Positions 34,201 to 44,795 are shown, counted from the stretch's first letter. The stretch: DNA of 64,000 bases from Plotosus lineatus (GCA_024760905.1 CM045731.1:53694501-53758500); one strand, 5' to 3'. Numbers and translations are program-made. The notes: a model not told the origin generated them from the letters alone.

Positions 34201-34344
34201 TTTGACCATTTGCATTTTTAATGTGGCAGAAGTTTTACGCCGGATGCCCTTCCTGTCGCAACCCTCTGCATTTATCCGGGCTTGGGACCGGCATAAGGGG
34301 GAGAGACACTGGTTAGTGTGCCCCCCCCCCCTCATGGCTGCATT
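31213..34344 (-). mobile_element. RTE-type LINE copy E, longest open frame
   Basis: A 3.13-kb copy with a duplicated target atttggtaaataaa (31198-31211 and 34345-34358). The endonuclease is in frames 34335-33718 and 33657-33442, broken by a TAG within the SAYAPQ motif and by shifts and small deletions near 33590 and 33440. From 33429 to 31252 one uninterrupted frame of 725 residues covers the linker, all RT motifs ([53 protein letters not shown]) and the C-terminus ending ICCGDP. This is the best-preserved RT in the window and suggests a fairly recent insertion, though the endonuclease half is dead. Confidence 0.93.
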
Positions 34345-34483
34345 ATTTGGTAAATAAATAAATAAAGGAATTCTATTTTAGTAATAATAGGTGTATGTAT
34401 ATATAGATTAGAAGTATAGCGTTAGCTTGGTCCCCTGAGCTGAGTGACGGTATATGTACATGTTTATATAGTAAGGTAATGTG

Positions 34484-34768
34484 GGCTTTTTACACCCGAG
34501 CCACAGTGGATCATCAGGCCAGTGCTTATCCCCATAGTGTAAAACTACCAGGAGTTCAACTCCTCCTGGATGGGAGGCTAATCCATCGCAGGTTACCTTC
34601 CCAGTATACTTTTACTGGTATACATTATACTGCTATGTCAACAGAGGCACACTTGTGGTTAGGACCCTGCCCAGGGGTCTTAGCACAGTGGGGGTCTAAG
34701 TGGGATTCAAACACAAAACTTCCTGATCATGAGCCTAGCACCCTAACCACTACGCCACTGGTTCCACT
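34484..34768 (-). mobile_element. S4 SINE
   Basis: Starts on the minus strand with a tRNA-like head (gtggcgtagtggttagggtg, with B-box-like gtttgaatccc), then acttagacccccactgtgct and aaccacaagtgtgcctctg. A related copy lies at 47912-48175 and a part at 62285-62428. Confidence 0.7.
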
Positions 34769-34769
34769 T

Positions 34770-35134
34770 GACAACAATAAATACATATTCAACGCTATAA
34801 ATGCTTATAATAACAATTAAACATTCAAAATAATGCATAAGATAAATAAAGTATAAAGACACACAGATGCGTGCACACACACAGACGAGCGAGCGTGCAC
34901 ACATAAAGACACAGATGAGCACGCCTCACATAAAAATGAAAGTTTTGTTGGGTTGTTTTTTTTTGTTTTTGTTTGTCTGGGGAGGGGAGTTGCATACATG
35001 GACTTGTTTTGCAGCATTTTCTTTAACTTTTTCCTAATTTTCCTTATTTTTTTATTTTTCGATTAATATTTTTGAAAAACACTCACTGCACTGAAGCCAC
35101 AGAAATTGAAGCACAAAGTAGCAAGGGATCCCTG
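34770..35134. mobile_element. Tigger-like MITE (family M2), copy 2
   Basis: Matches the interior of 8268-8756. The right terminus is intact: caaagtagcaagggatccct, ending CTG before TA (35135-35136). The left end is lost against the S4 SINE. Confidence 0.78.
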
Positions 35135-35300
35135 TATAATAGACACTATATATAATATATTAAAATAGTGTAATATAATATATAGACTTCTAGTCCTTGC
35201 CCATAGGCCTACATCTTACACCGACTTTCCTCTAATGTGACTACTGATCACCGGCAGCAATTATATATGGTTGTTAATGTAAAAATAATCTTTGTGTAGG

Positions 35301-35303
<3 letters not shown>

Positions 35304-35348
<45 letters not shown>
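35304..35348. repeat. (GT)n microsatellite
   Basis: About 22 GT units inside the hAT shell. Confidence 0.95.
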
Positions 35349-35349
<1 letters not shown>

Positions 35350-35404
35350 GGTTCTAATTATACCCTGTTCAGGTACTTAATTGAAATAAGTATGAAAATG
35401 AAAA

Positions 35405-35550
35405 CGACATCTCGAGGCTAAGGCAGTTGCTGGGATAGGTTACAGCGACATCTAGAGGCTAAGGCAGTTGCTGTGATAGGTTACAGCGACATCTCGAGGC
35501 TAAGGCAGTTGCTGGGGAGGATTGGGAAGGACTGGGTGCTATATAGTGCT
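35405..35550 (+). repeat. inverted-repeat arm with 41-bp minisatellite (right)
   Basis: About 2.7 copies of a 41-bp unit (acatctcgaggctaaggcag, ttgctgggataggttacagc), then gaggattgggaaggactggg. The same sequence lies inverted at 31015-31125. Confidence 0.8.
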
Positions 35551-35954
35551 CACCTAAAGAACCCCTCAAGAAACAACACGAAAATTTTCTAACAGAAATG
35601 AAGAGAAAGGTAGAGAGAAATGGAGATATTAAGACATAAATAAGTTGAATGAGTTGAAAATAAGTCAAACGAATTCAAATAAGGATGTATTTTTTTTTTT
35701 CATTTCAGGCACATTCGTGCACTTTAAATCTTTTCAATTGCAGATTAAAAAACAATGTTCTTGAAGTTTTTCTTTGTTGTAAGTTGAACTTTCTTTATTT
35801 TTTTGTTTTTAATATTAATAAAGGTACAATGTTATGCAGAGTAATAACACTTTTATAGACAAATAATACTATTTATAGTCACTCGCCGGGCGATGAAGGG
35901 GGCGTGAATTTTTCTTCAAAGGGGGGCGCTACAGAAAATAATTGAGAAGCACTG

Positions 35955-36090
35955 GGTTAGATTCATGTGCATGTCTGTGGACTGTCAGAGGAAACCGGAG
36001 TACCCGAATGAAACCCATGGGGAACCTGCAAACTCAACATTGAGACGCCCAGGACTTTCCTGCTGTGACATGGATGTGCTAATCACTGCT
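35955..36090 (-). mobile_element. S2 SINE, right part, split by hAT
   Basis: The continuation of 29380-29470: S2 front half on the minus strand up to gctgtgacatggatgtgcta atcact, the tRNA-derived head. Confidence 0.75.
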
Positions 36091-36117
36091 GGCATTTTTC
36101 TGATTTTATATTATATA

Positions 36118-36240
36118 TATTTTCTGAACCACTTAAATCCTAATTAGGGTCACAGGGAGGCTGGTGCCCACCTCAGCTGGTTCAACAATCACTCAACCAT
36201 TCATACTCACACCTGGGGGGATTTGGAAGGTGAACAATGT
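36118..36240 (-). mobile_element. S2 SINE tail fragment
   Basis: Minus-strand S2 3' segment with aatcctaattagggtcacag, ggaggctggtgcccacctca and cattcatactcacacctggg. Confidence 0.7.
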
Positions 36241-36252
36241 CCCGCACCCAGT

Positions 36253-37550
36253 TCAGTTCAGTTCAGTTCAAGCCTGTCACCCCTACAGGGACATAGGCTG
36301 CCAACAAGATCCCTCCATCTGTCTCTGTCCTGAGCAAGTCTTTCCAGCTGACCCAATGAGTGGCGTATCTTCTTGACGTCTGCGTCCAGGTCGCGTCGCC
36401 AAGTGGTTCTCGGCCTCCCTCTCTTCCTTTTTCCTTGGGGTTTCACCTCAGGGCTTGTCTTGTTGTGTTAGTGGCTGGTTTGCACAGAGTATGGCCTAAC
36501 TACCTCCAGCGACGTTGTTTGATCTTGGCTTTTACTGGCTTTTGCCTTGTTTGTTCCCACTGTTCACTGTTGCTGATCCTGTCAGGCCATCTTATCTGGA
36601 GGATCCGTCTCAGGCACCCATTGATGAAGGTCTGGATCTTTTTTGTGGTAGTGGCGGAGGTTCTCCATGTTTCAGCTCCATATAGTAAGACACACTTCAC
36701 ATTGGTGTTGCAGAGCTTTATCTTGGTGATGGCTGATAGGTCTCTTGAAGCCCAGATGTTCATGAGCTGTAAAAAGGCTATCCTGGCCTTGTTTATTCTG
36801 GCCTTTACATCTGCGTCTGACCCTCCCTTGGAGTCGACAATGCTGCCAAGGTAGGTGAAGCTGTCCACCTCCTCTAATGCCTCATCTTCCAGAATGATAG
36901 GGGATATGCTGGTGGTGTTGACTTTCAGGCCCTTGCTTTTCCCTCGATGGATGTTCAGACTTAGCTGGGATGAGGTCTCTCCAACGATGCTTGTTTTTTC
37001 TTGCATCTGATGTTGAGCATGTGAGAGCAGTGCCAGGTCGTCAGCAAAGTCCAGATCATCCAGTTGTGAAGACAGAGTCCATTGTATGCCATTCCATCTC
37101 TGTGATGTGGATACCTTCATAAGCCAATCAATGGCGAGCAGGAATAGAAAAGGGAACAGCAATCATCCCTGTTTGACCCCTGTTCGAACGTGGGGGGGAC
37201 AGCAAGCATTCCTGTCTGACCCCTGGCTTCCATGGACTACCCTGCAGGTGAGTCCCTCATACGAGTCCCTGATGATGTTGGTGAGTTTCTCTGCTACTCC
37301 GTGGTGTCTTAACAGTTTCCATAGGGGTCGCTCTGTCCACACTGTGAAAGGCTTTCTCATAGTCGAGGAAGTTGACGTAGAGGGGGGTATTCCGCTCCAA
37401 GGACTGCTCCAGGATGATGAGTAGTGTTGCTATGTGATCTATGCACGAGCGGTCTTTCCGAAAGCCTGCCTGCTGGTCTCTAAGATGTGGGTCGACGATG
37501 TCCTTCATCCTGTTTAATAGGATCCTGCTAAAGACCTTTCCAGGAACTGA
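36253..37550 (-). mobile_element. second LINE family (RTE-like), 5'-truncated
   Basis: Minus-strand RT frames are 37553-37257 (GKVFSRILLNRM, DQQAGFRKDRSCIDHI, YVNFLDYEKAFHSVDR), 37162-36500 (LDDLDFADDLALLSH with catalytic FADD, TYLGSIVD, VLLYGAETW) and 36446-36258 (C-terminus GKRKRGRPRTTWRRDL). The tail is a CTGAA repeat (36253-36270 as ttcag units). An 8-bp duplication cacccagt (36245-36252, 37551-37558) flanks it. Frameshifts separate the parts. It is distinct from the abundant LINE in sequence and tail. Confidence 0.85.
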
Positions 37551-37723
37551 CACCCAGTCCTGCAGTGTTTTTCGAATACCCAGTAGAGGACGAAAGTGAG
37601 CACGGGAAACAGCTACAGGCTACTTGCTGGGGAGGTTAGGGTTAGGGTTTTGATGGGGTTTTCCCATGTTCACTTTCGCCCTCTACTGGGTATTGGAAAA
37701 AACTGGGAGGACTGGGTGCGGGA
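37551..37723. mobile_element. foldback element (interrupted by the LINE at 36253)
   Basis: The left arm 37551-37609 (cagtagaggacgaaagtgag) and right arm 37661-37723 (cactttcgccctctactggg) are inverted copies around a ~50-bp loop with two ggttaggg units. The outermost left piece (tcccgcacccagt) lies at 36240-36252, beyond the inserted LINE. Confidence 0.75.
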
Positions 37724-37739
37724 TAATGCTCACTGATAT

Positions 37740-37885
37740 TAGAACAGCCAGTCAGTCTACTGTGCATGTTTTTTGACTGTGGAAGGAAACATGCAAACTT
37801 CCCACAAGAAATGCTCGAGCTAGGAATCGAACCCAGGATCATCTTGCTGTGAGGTGGACGTGCTAGCCACTACGCCACAGTGTGT
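37740..37885 (-). mobile_element. S2 SINE, 5' half
   Basis: Minus-strand S2 head (gtggcgtagtggctagcacg, with gggttcgattcc) and the first part of the body. Confidence 0.72.
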
Positions 37886-37940
37886 GTCTGTGTGTGCATG
37901 TTAAAATCACCGTGAATTAAATTCGCCTAACGTTACTGTA

Positions 37941-38000
37941 TGTCAGATGATTTGCTGTGGCGACCCCTGAAAAAGGGGAAAAGCCGAAAGGACAGAAGAT
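37941..38000 (+). mobile_element. S1 SINE 3' end
   Basis: Carries gtcagatgatttgctgtggc, gacccctgaaaaaggggaaa and gccgaaagg: the LINE-derived terminus of S1 alone. Confidence 0.72.
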
Positions 38001-39114
38001 ATTTACTGAGAAGGAATATAAAATAACTGATTTACTTCCCAATTTATAAAAATATAAACATTTTTAGAACAAAATTAAGCTAGTTTCGATGTCAAGCAAT
38101 ATTCACCGAGCCAAAGGTAAATAAATGTTTAGTGGCATTATATTACTTGGATATAACCTAGAATGTTTTCTCAGAGGTGGAAGGCAGCTTGAGATGAGAA
38201 AATCACAAGAATACCTGAAGAACGTGTGAAATTTCCCAACTCCACACATTCCCAGGTGCTAGGGGGTGGGGTATCTCTCACTGCATCACTGCACCACCAT
38301 CTTGCAATACATTTTGTACTTATTATTTTTCTGATATGATAGAATAGGAACTGATAGGATGCCATGTTTTATTATGATTTCAATTTTTTCCTTCTGATTG
38401 CAATTCCCTTTACCGTCAGAAGAGGGCTCTACAAACAACAAAACAGCTGCTCCAGTTTCAAACGTTCCCCTGAAACTACACTATCAAATCTTGATGCTCA
38501 ATGAACCCATTCTTTTTTAAGGATTCGTTTCACTCAGACCTTTTAGGTGGTATTTACTTCTGCCAGGAACATTTATCTTACCTCTTACCGGACACTAGAT
38601 CCTGTTGTAATGTCCATACAGTATACTGTATTAGTAGAAGAAAATTAAAAGAGTGTTAAACTGCAGATGACACTGTAAAAAATGACTGAGTCATGGATGT
38701 TTGAAACTAAAGCACATCTTTCTACACTTAAAACACACAAGTCTTTGGTCTAAAAATCACCCCCATCAGTAGGCCATGGGCAAACAAATAAATTACTCTG
38801 GCTGGCAGTTTGGTACAGTGTGCCGACTGTCTGCCCAGAATCCCAGTACTGTCCGAAAGAACGCAGTGCAAACAGAAAAGCTTCACCGGTTCCAGTGTGG
38901 CTTCAGTTCTGGCAAGTCTGACATTTCCAACATATTCCAGCCACATGTACCAGAGTGTCCAGTTTAGCTTAGCAACTTTCCACTCCATCGATGGAGGTAA
39001 TTTCTCACGCCATAACATGCCACCCAAGCACCATCGTTGTGTCTCTTTGAGAACTTTCTAAATCACAACACGCCACATTGTTATTGTTACATATATAATA
39101 TACGTATATAATAT
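38001..39114. other. unique non-coding stretch
   Basis: No exon or known repeat recognised. Frames here are short and lack splice-like borders that would support an exon. Confidence 0.4.
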
Positions 39115-39475
39115 CGGGGCGGCATGGTGGTGTAGTTGTTAGCATGATCGTCTCACAGCAAGAAGGCTTGGATTTGATTCCCAGCCTGGGTGCTCCTGTG
39201 TCGAGGTTGCATGTTATCCCTGTGCTTGCATGGGTTTCCTCCAGATACTACGGTTTTTCCTCCCACAGTATAAAACATGCACAGTAGGCTAATTGGCTGT
39301 TCCAATTGCCCCTGGTGTGAGCGTGAATGTTTGTGTGAATTTTAACCCTGTGACAGGCTAGCGAGCTATCCAAGGTGTACCCCACCCTCGGCCAGAGTTG
39401 ACTGAAAAGAGCGCCAGCCTCCCTATGACCCTAATTAGGATTAAGAAAATTAGAAAATGAATGAATGAATATATA
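39115..39475 (+). mobile_element. S2 SINE, full length
   Basis: Head ggcatggtggtgtagttgtt, B-box-like gatttgattccc, body cacagtaggctaattggctg, and an aatgaatgaatga tail. Complete and little rearranged. Confidence 0.85.
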
Positions 39476-39593
39476 ATATCAGACAAATTTTTGATTCAGT
39501 TGTGGATTCCCCTTCCAGATAATTTCTTGTAACTAGTTATTTGTTTATATTTTTTGTTTTACAGCAACGGGTAACCCCTTACTGCCAAACAGA

Positions 39594-40085
39594 TTGTCCA
39601 GGGTTGGAGTCAGACCTGATCCAACTTCTCCTACTTTAATAATGTCAATCCAAAAATCCAGTCAGGCCTTATCAAGCTCCTCCTACATTGACCAAGTAAG
39701 TCCAAAAGTTCAGGGGTGGAGTTAGACCTGACTCAGCTCTTCCTTCTTTAACAGTGTAAGTCCAAAAGTCCAGGGTGTGGAGTCAAGATTTATCAAGCTG
39801 CTCCAAGCTTCATAGTATTGGCGATCCATAAATGAAAGGGGTAGAGTCAGATCTTTTCATGCCAATCCCACTTTGACCGAGTCAGTCTAAATAGTCTAGG
39901 GGTGGAGTTAGACCTGTTCCTTTAATTTTCACAGTATTGAACTGAACATACGGAGGTGAACTGAGAACCGCGCGCGGCGGGGGCGACATAATCCGGCTCT
40001 TCCAAACTTCTCAGCGTAGACTCAAAAGTCCAAGGAGAGGTCAGACCTGATCCAGCTCCGCCTACTTTTACAGAGTTTACATCTG
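39594..40085 (+). repeat. diverged minisatellite, period ~60-75 bp
   Basis: Units contain ggagtcagacctgatccaac, ctcctacttt, aagtccaaaagtccagggg. About seven imperfect copies. It is not coding: stops occur in every frame across the array. Confidence 0.72.
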
Positions 40086-40188
40086 CTTTAGACTGGAGAA
40101 GAGTGTTGTTAACCGTGTTGTTCTGAGTTGTACAGTGTCTCGTGGATTAAGGTTGGGTTTAGCATGAGGTCAAGGGTTATTGAAAAAG

Positions 40189-40226
40189 TTGAATCAGGCC
40201 CGACTCCACACCCTGGACCTCTGGTG
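40189..40226 (-). repeat. inverted unit of the minisatellite
   Basis: The phrase gactccacaccctggacctc is the reverse complement of the minisatellite unit lying about 100 bp upstream. Confidence 0.65.
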
Positions 40227-40809
40227 CTGCCAAATATGCATCTGCCTGAAATAATTCGCCCAACATTTAGGACTTTAAAACCTTTCTCACTTTGTCCCAG
40301 CAGAAGTGCAGGAAGCGCATTCCTCATCTGTTAACCAGGTTCTCATCACTTTGAGAAACAAGGCAGCTTTACAGTCTGTTTCATTTTGCAGGTTAATTGA
40401 AAAAGGTTATGGGTAGTTCATATGCAATTATTAGCATTCCCTTCCCTTTCCACACTCACAAACACATACACAGCCTTCATGGCAGGGCATGGTATTGTTA
40501 TCAACTGCCCTTGTTTCATATTCCCTTTACAGGCAGTAGGTGGCATTAAAAAATAATAAATGCCTCCTTTAAAAAGGCTCTGCGAGAAAATCATCCCCTC
40601 TGTATTATTTATGAATAACAGTCATGAATTAAAAAATGTTTACAAGCCACAGGAATATTTAAGAAAGGCATTGAGCATAAAAATATCACATAATATGATA
40701 GAAATGAAATAGAGTGACAAAGAGGTTAATCCGACCCGTAATCTACAACTTGACTTAATGCAGTGTGACTAATACAGAGAGATTATATATATATAATAAA
40801 TTTAGATAT

Positions 40810-40812
<3 letters not shown>
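40227..40812. other. unique non-coding stretch
   Basis: Nothing recognised beyond AT-rich unique sequence. Confidence 0.4.

Positions 40813-40863
<51 letters not shown>
40813..40863. repeat. (GA)n microsatellite
   Basis: About 24 GA units followed by a short CA run. Confidence 0.95.
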
Positions 40864-40867
<4 letters not shown>

Positions 40868-41488
40868 ACACACATGAGGTCCAGTACTGAACAGGGCTGT
40901 TTCGGATAGGCCAGTGTGACATAAATAGCTTGGCTCAGTCAAACACTGACTATTCAGGATGTGAGACAGAGAGAAACTGCCAAAGACAGAGTGTTCTTCA
41001 CGAAACCCTTTTAAAAATAACCAGAACCCGCACTGCAACATTGATCTGGCGATGGCCTCATATTTCACTGAGCTTTAAAGAAGCCCGTCTGATAGAAGAC
41101 GAGGACAGGGTGTGGTTGCTTCATTTAATTCAGCGTACCATCTCTTCGAGTGATGTTTTCTAAGGCAGTGTCCCCCGAGCTGAGAAATGCTGTAATCTTC
41201 TAAGTATAGCTCTGGCAGTGAGGAACAATTCTCCAGCCTGCCAGCTTGAACTTGGACAATGTTCCGTGTTGGGAAGTTATTATAAGGACAATAAAATTCC
41301 ACACCTCATGTGATCATGTTTATAATGATGTACTTGTGCATAAGTATAAGACACAGGCCTACTTTGATGTTTGAATGCCATTTTACTTAATTATAAATAT
41401 TCGTAGGCCTGGAAACATTGGTTATATAATTTTAAAGTAACCCTTTTTTTAAAAAAACTACAATAACTTTTTTGGATAGCTATTCTAG

Positions 41489-41800
41489 GTGCCACAACGA
41501 CATAGTGGTTAGCACGTCTACCTCATCGCAAGACGGTCCTGGGCATTTCCTTGTAGTTAGCATGTTCTCCCTGTGCTCATGTGGGATTCCTCCAAGTACA
41601 TACTCCGGTTTCCTCCTGCAGTCCAAAGACTTTGGCTGCACCAAATTACCTCTAGATTTGAGTGTGAATAATTGTCTGAGAGTTGTTCCTACATTGGAGC
41701 GGCATGCTGTTCAGGGTGTAGCCTGCCTTTACCTTGAGTCAGCTGAAATAGGCTGCAGCCTCCCCGCAACCATAATAAGATAAATCAGCTTTGGAAAATA
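41489..41800 (+). mobile_element. S2 SINE
   Basis: Head acatagtggttagcacgtct. The B-box region is partly deleted. Body tccggtttcctcctgcagtc, tail gagtcagctgaaataggctg. The terminal repeat is decayed. Confidence 0.75.
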
Positions 41801-42734
41801 AACAAGGAAACATTTTTGGCACAAAATTAGGCCCAACAGTGTGAGAATACATTGGATAGTTCAACTTCATAGGGTATGATATAATATAAAGGTGTAGGCT
41901 GTGAAAACTTCTACATGTGTAAGTTAACAGAAATATGCATTCATAAAGTAAGAGAATAAGCACTGACTCACACTGATTGGTGCGTAGGCATGGACCAACA
42001 ACAAAATTGAGATTTATGACATGTGCATAAGTATGGATCGTTGTTAACAGCTACAAATTTGCGATCCATAATACCTAACTGGCAAAATTGTAGTTGTTGT
42101 GGTTAAATCTGGCTAGTTGTGGTTATGCTAAAAAATAAAGCATGAAGAGCGCTGTGTGAATATGTAGATGTGAAGCATGTAATGATGTAAACCAGGCAGA
42201 TAAATTCATAACACAATCCAATTTCTGAAACATTATCTAGACAAAGGTGAATCAAGGAAGCAAACCATGCAGTAGAGATGATCCAAAAGCAGTGTACACA
42301 CAGAACACTGATTACTTATAAAAAAAAAAAAAAAAAAATTCCTGCTGAACAGGTGAGGGTGGGATCAGGTGTTTCAGGTGTGCTGATGGTTATGTGATGT
42401 CAGTGTTAGAAGTCAGGTGGCTGTTTGCAATGAAAGGTAGAGGCTATGGGATTAGTTCGTCCTGTGAATGAAGATATAATGTGATATGGTATGACATGTA
42501 GTCTTAATATTGGGTTATTGTTTTGAATGCTGTTTTAGTTTTTATTCGTTTTTGGTTGAGGAACATTGGCAAAACAAACTAGCGCCTGTTCTCGCAGCGA
42601 CAAGCCCAAAAGATGACAGCGATCAGAGGAAACTCGAAAACAGAGTCTTTGATGCTCTTATTATACAATTCAGTGAAATATGCTTCTTAACATCTTCCAG
42701 CTTTGCAGGAAGCCAGGGTCACAAGGTCAGAAAT
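41801..42734. other. unique non-coding stretch
   Basis: Nothing recognised apart from an A-run at 42320-42339. Confidence 0.4.
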
Positions 42735-42868
42735 AGTCTAGCACCCCTGCAGCAGTCCAGGCTTTGAGGGTCCAAGAGCAGTGGCTTGGCAGCGCCTGTA
42801 ACTTGGAATTTCAACCCTCAGATCAATAAGCCCGAAACCTCAATTGCTGAGCCATCACTGCACATGCA
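42735..42868 (-). mobile_element. S3 SINE, 5' part
   Basis: The minus strand begins with a tRNA-like gtgatggctcagcaattgag and gagggttgaaattccaag. The 3' part is missing. Confidence 0.5.
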
Positions 42869-42923
42869 GCTAAAATTAAAATAAAGTAATGACTTGTGTC
42901 CATTTTGTGTGCTTCTATCCCAG

Positions 42924-42995
42924 CCTGACCTCAGCCTCCTGACTCTAGCATGGAAAGTATTCACGATTGCCCACATCACTGACAACGCCAGACTG
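42924..42995 (+). CDS. possible 72-bp exon of an unidentified gene
   Basis: A pyrimidine-rich acceptor (gcttctatcccag) precedes 24 open codons, PDLSLLTLAWKVFTIAHITD then NARL. A good donor, ctg/gtatgt, follows. The length is divisible by three. I do not recognise the peptide, and no neighbouring exon was found, so this could be chance. Confidence 0.25.
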
Positions 42996-43679
42996 GTATG
43001 TGTAAAAAAGTGTTCACCTTCAAGATGCAGGCATGGAGCGATCACATGGAGGAATTATTCGGGGTATTTGGCACGAGAGGCTGCACTGTGTTTTATTAGC
43101 GGTGGTGACCTTTCGTCTGTGCGTCCATGAACCTGTGGTTGACTTGGCCGTGCCCCAAATTAAATTTTTTTTTGGGTGGGGGGGGGTAGGGGGTGGGTTA
43201 CTAAATTTATAGATATCCCACTATGAGCTGTGCTAAGTGTAGGAATGTAACTACAGTAGTCCATTTAAAGCTTTAATGTTTAGTGAGATCCTCGCTGTCA
43301 GCGGTACCATCATCCGAACCCGTCTAAATAATGAGTGTATTGTCTCCGCCTTCATGACTCATTGTCTTGTTTTAAAGTCAACACTTGATCAAAGGTGCTT
43401 TCATCTGTCCTGTATAATCTGGTGCTAAGTGTATCTCAAAGAGGGTAGACTAACAGATTATCCTCTGTAAATCCCATTCAGAGACTTAAAACCACCCGGG
43501 ACCCGTTCAGGCTTGCTAGAGGCTCACTTGAGCAGAAGAGCGAACACTTGGATTTGGTCCAATATATATATTTTTTACATCTTGTGTAATGAATGTCTGA
43601 CAATAATTTTTAGGGGTCCAAGTGTCAATAATTGTTTTCATGCAGATGATTATTTATTAGTTCATTTTTATTTATATTG
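42996..43679. other. unique non-coding stretch
   Basis: Nothing recognised. A G-rich patch with a T-run lies near 43165-43195. Confidence 0.4.
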
Positions 43680-44050
43680 TTATATTTGATCACTCTTTCT
43701 CATCTATCACTCCTCTTCATCACTCCTCTTTATCAGTCCTTAATCACTCCTCTTTCTCTTAATCACTCCTCATCACTTTCGCTCTCTATCAATCCTTCCT
43801 CACTCTTTTCTTCATCCCTCCTCTTCATCAATCCCTCATCACTCCTGTTCATTACTCTTTTTCTTCATCACGCCTCCTTATCATTCCTCCTCATCACTCT
43901 TTCATTTTATCTGTCTTTAATCCTTCCTTAGTCCTCTTTCTCTTCATCCCTCCTCTTCATCAATCCTTCCTCATTTCTCTTTCTCTTCATCCCTCCACAT
44001 TATCAATCTCTCATCACTCCTTTTTATTTTCTTCATTCTGCCTCATCAAC
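43680..44050. repeat. pyrimidine-rich diverged tandem repeat
   Basis: Irregular repeats of atcactcctctt and cttcatcaatccttcctc over 370 bp, with about 75% or more C/T on this strand. Confidence 0.75.
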
Positions 44051-44620
44051 CCTTCATCTAATCCAAGTTGTAATAATATATCTGTGCCTGGTGGGGGTAC
44101 CTTGCATTCTCTGAGCATTCCTGTAGTAATCATTATTTTGCCACTGAACAATTTCTTTACTATGTAAATGTTATTTCAGGACATTACAACATACAGTAGA
44201 TCTAACAGTTAGACCGAAAATACAAATACAAACCCAGCTTCCATTTTTCGAGCCTACCAACTGTGCTGCTTTTATTTTCTAATATAATCTGTTTTGGTAC
44301 GCTTTTTCAAAAAGCTCTCATAGCCAGAATATGCAGCCAATCAGACAAATTCCTACTTTCTCATGGAGCTTACAGAAAAAGTTGGCCAGAGCGATTTGGT
44401 AGGAATCCATTCACTGAAAAGTATTGACTATGTTTTTGAAGCTGAGATGTAAACGCTTTTATTCTCGCGTGCTTAATCATTTCATTTAGCATCAAGTTTA
44501 AATTGAAGTAGAGGGGAAAATAGATATAATACTGCACTGTGATGGATCAGTGTACACTTTCCCTTCCTGTCCCTCTCACACTCTTTCCCTTCCGTCTCAC
44601 ACTCTTTCCCTTCCATCTTC

Positions 44621-44627
<7 letters not shown>

Positions 44628-44655
<28 letters not shown>
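44628..44655. repeat. (CT)n microsatellite
   Basis: About 13 CT units plus a short imperfect tail. Confidence 0.9.
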
Positions 44656-44660
<5 letters not shown>

Positions 44661-44790
44661 GTCTCTCGTGCCTTTTCGCAAGCCAACATTCCAGCTCAAA
44701 TGCTTGCACCTTGACCCCTTTCTGCACTATTTGTGAGGAGTGGTTCTGGCCGGGGTGCTAGCTTGCTTATCGTCATTGTGAGGCCCATTC

Positions 44791-44795
<5 letters not shown>

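Larger units (their letters stand above)
29471..35954. mobile_element. hAT element shell, 6.5 kb, filled with later insertions
   Basis: The left end is CAGTGCTTCTCAAATA. The right end reverse-complements to CAGTGCTTCTCAATTA. The flanking 8-bp duplication is ggttggat (29463-29470) and ggttagat (35955-35962), 7 of 8 matching. It splits an S2 SINE, which independently supports the borders. No transposase frame was seen. It contains S1 SINEs, LINE E, an S4 SINE, an M2 MITE and a GT run. Confidence 0.8.

Noticed and set aside
37632..37650. ggttagggttaggg as an interstitial telomere repeat
   Set aside because: Only about two and a half units, in the loop of a foldback element. Too short to call telomeric.
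38728..39027. 99-residue minus-strand frame
   Set aside because: No known domain, no convincing splice context, and similar-sized open frames occur by chance in this window.
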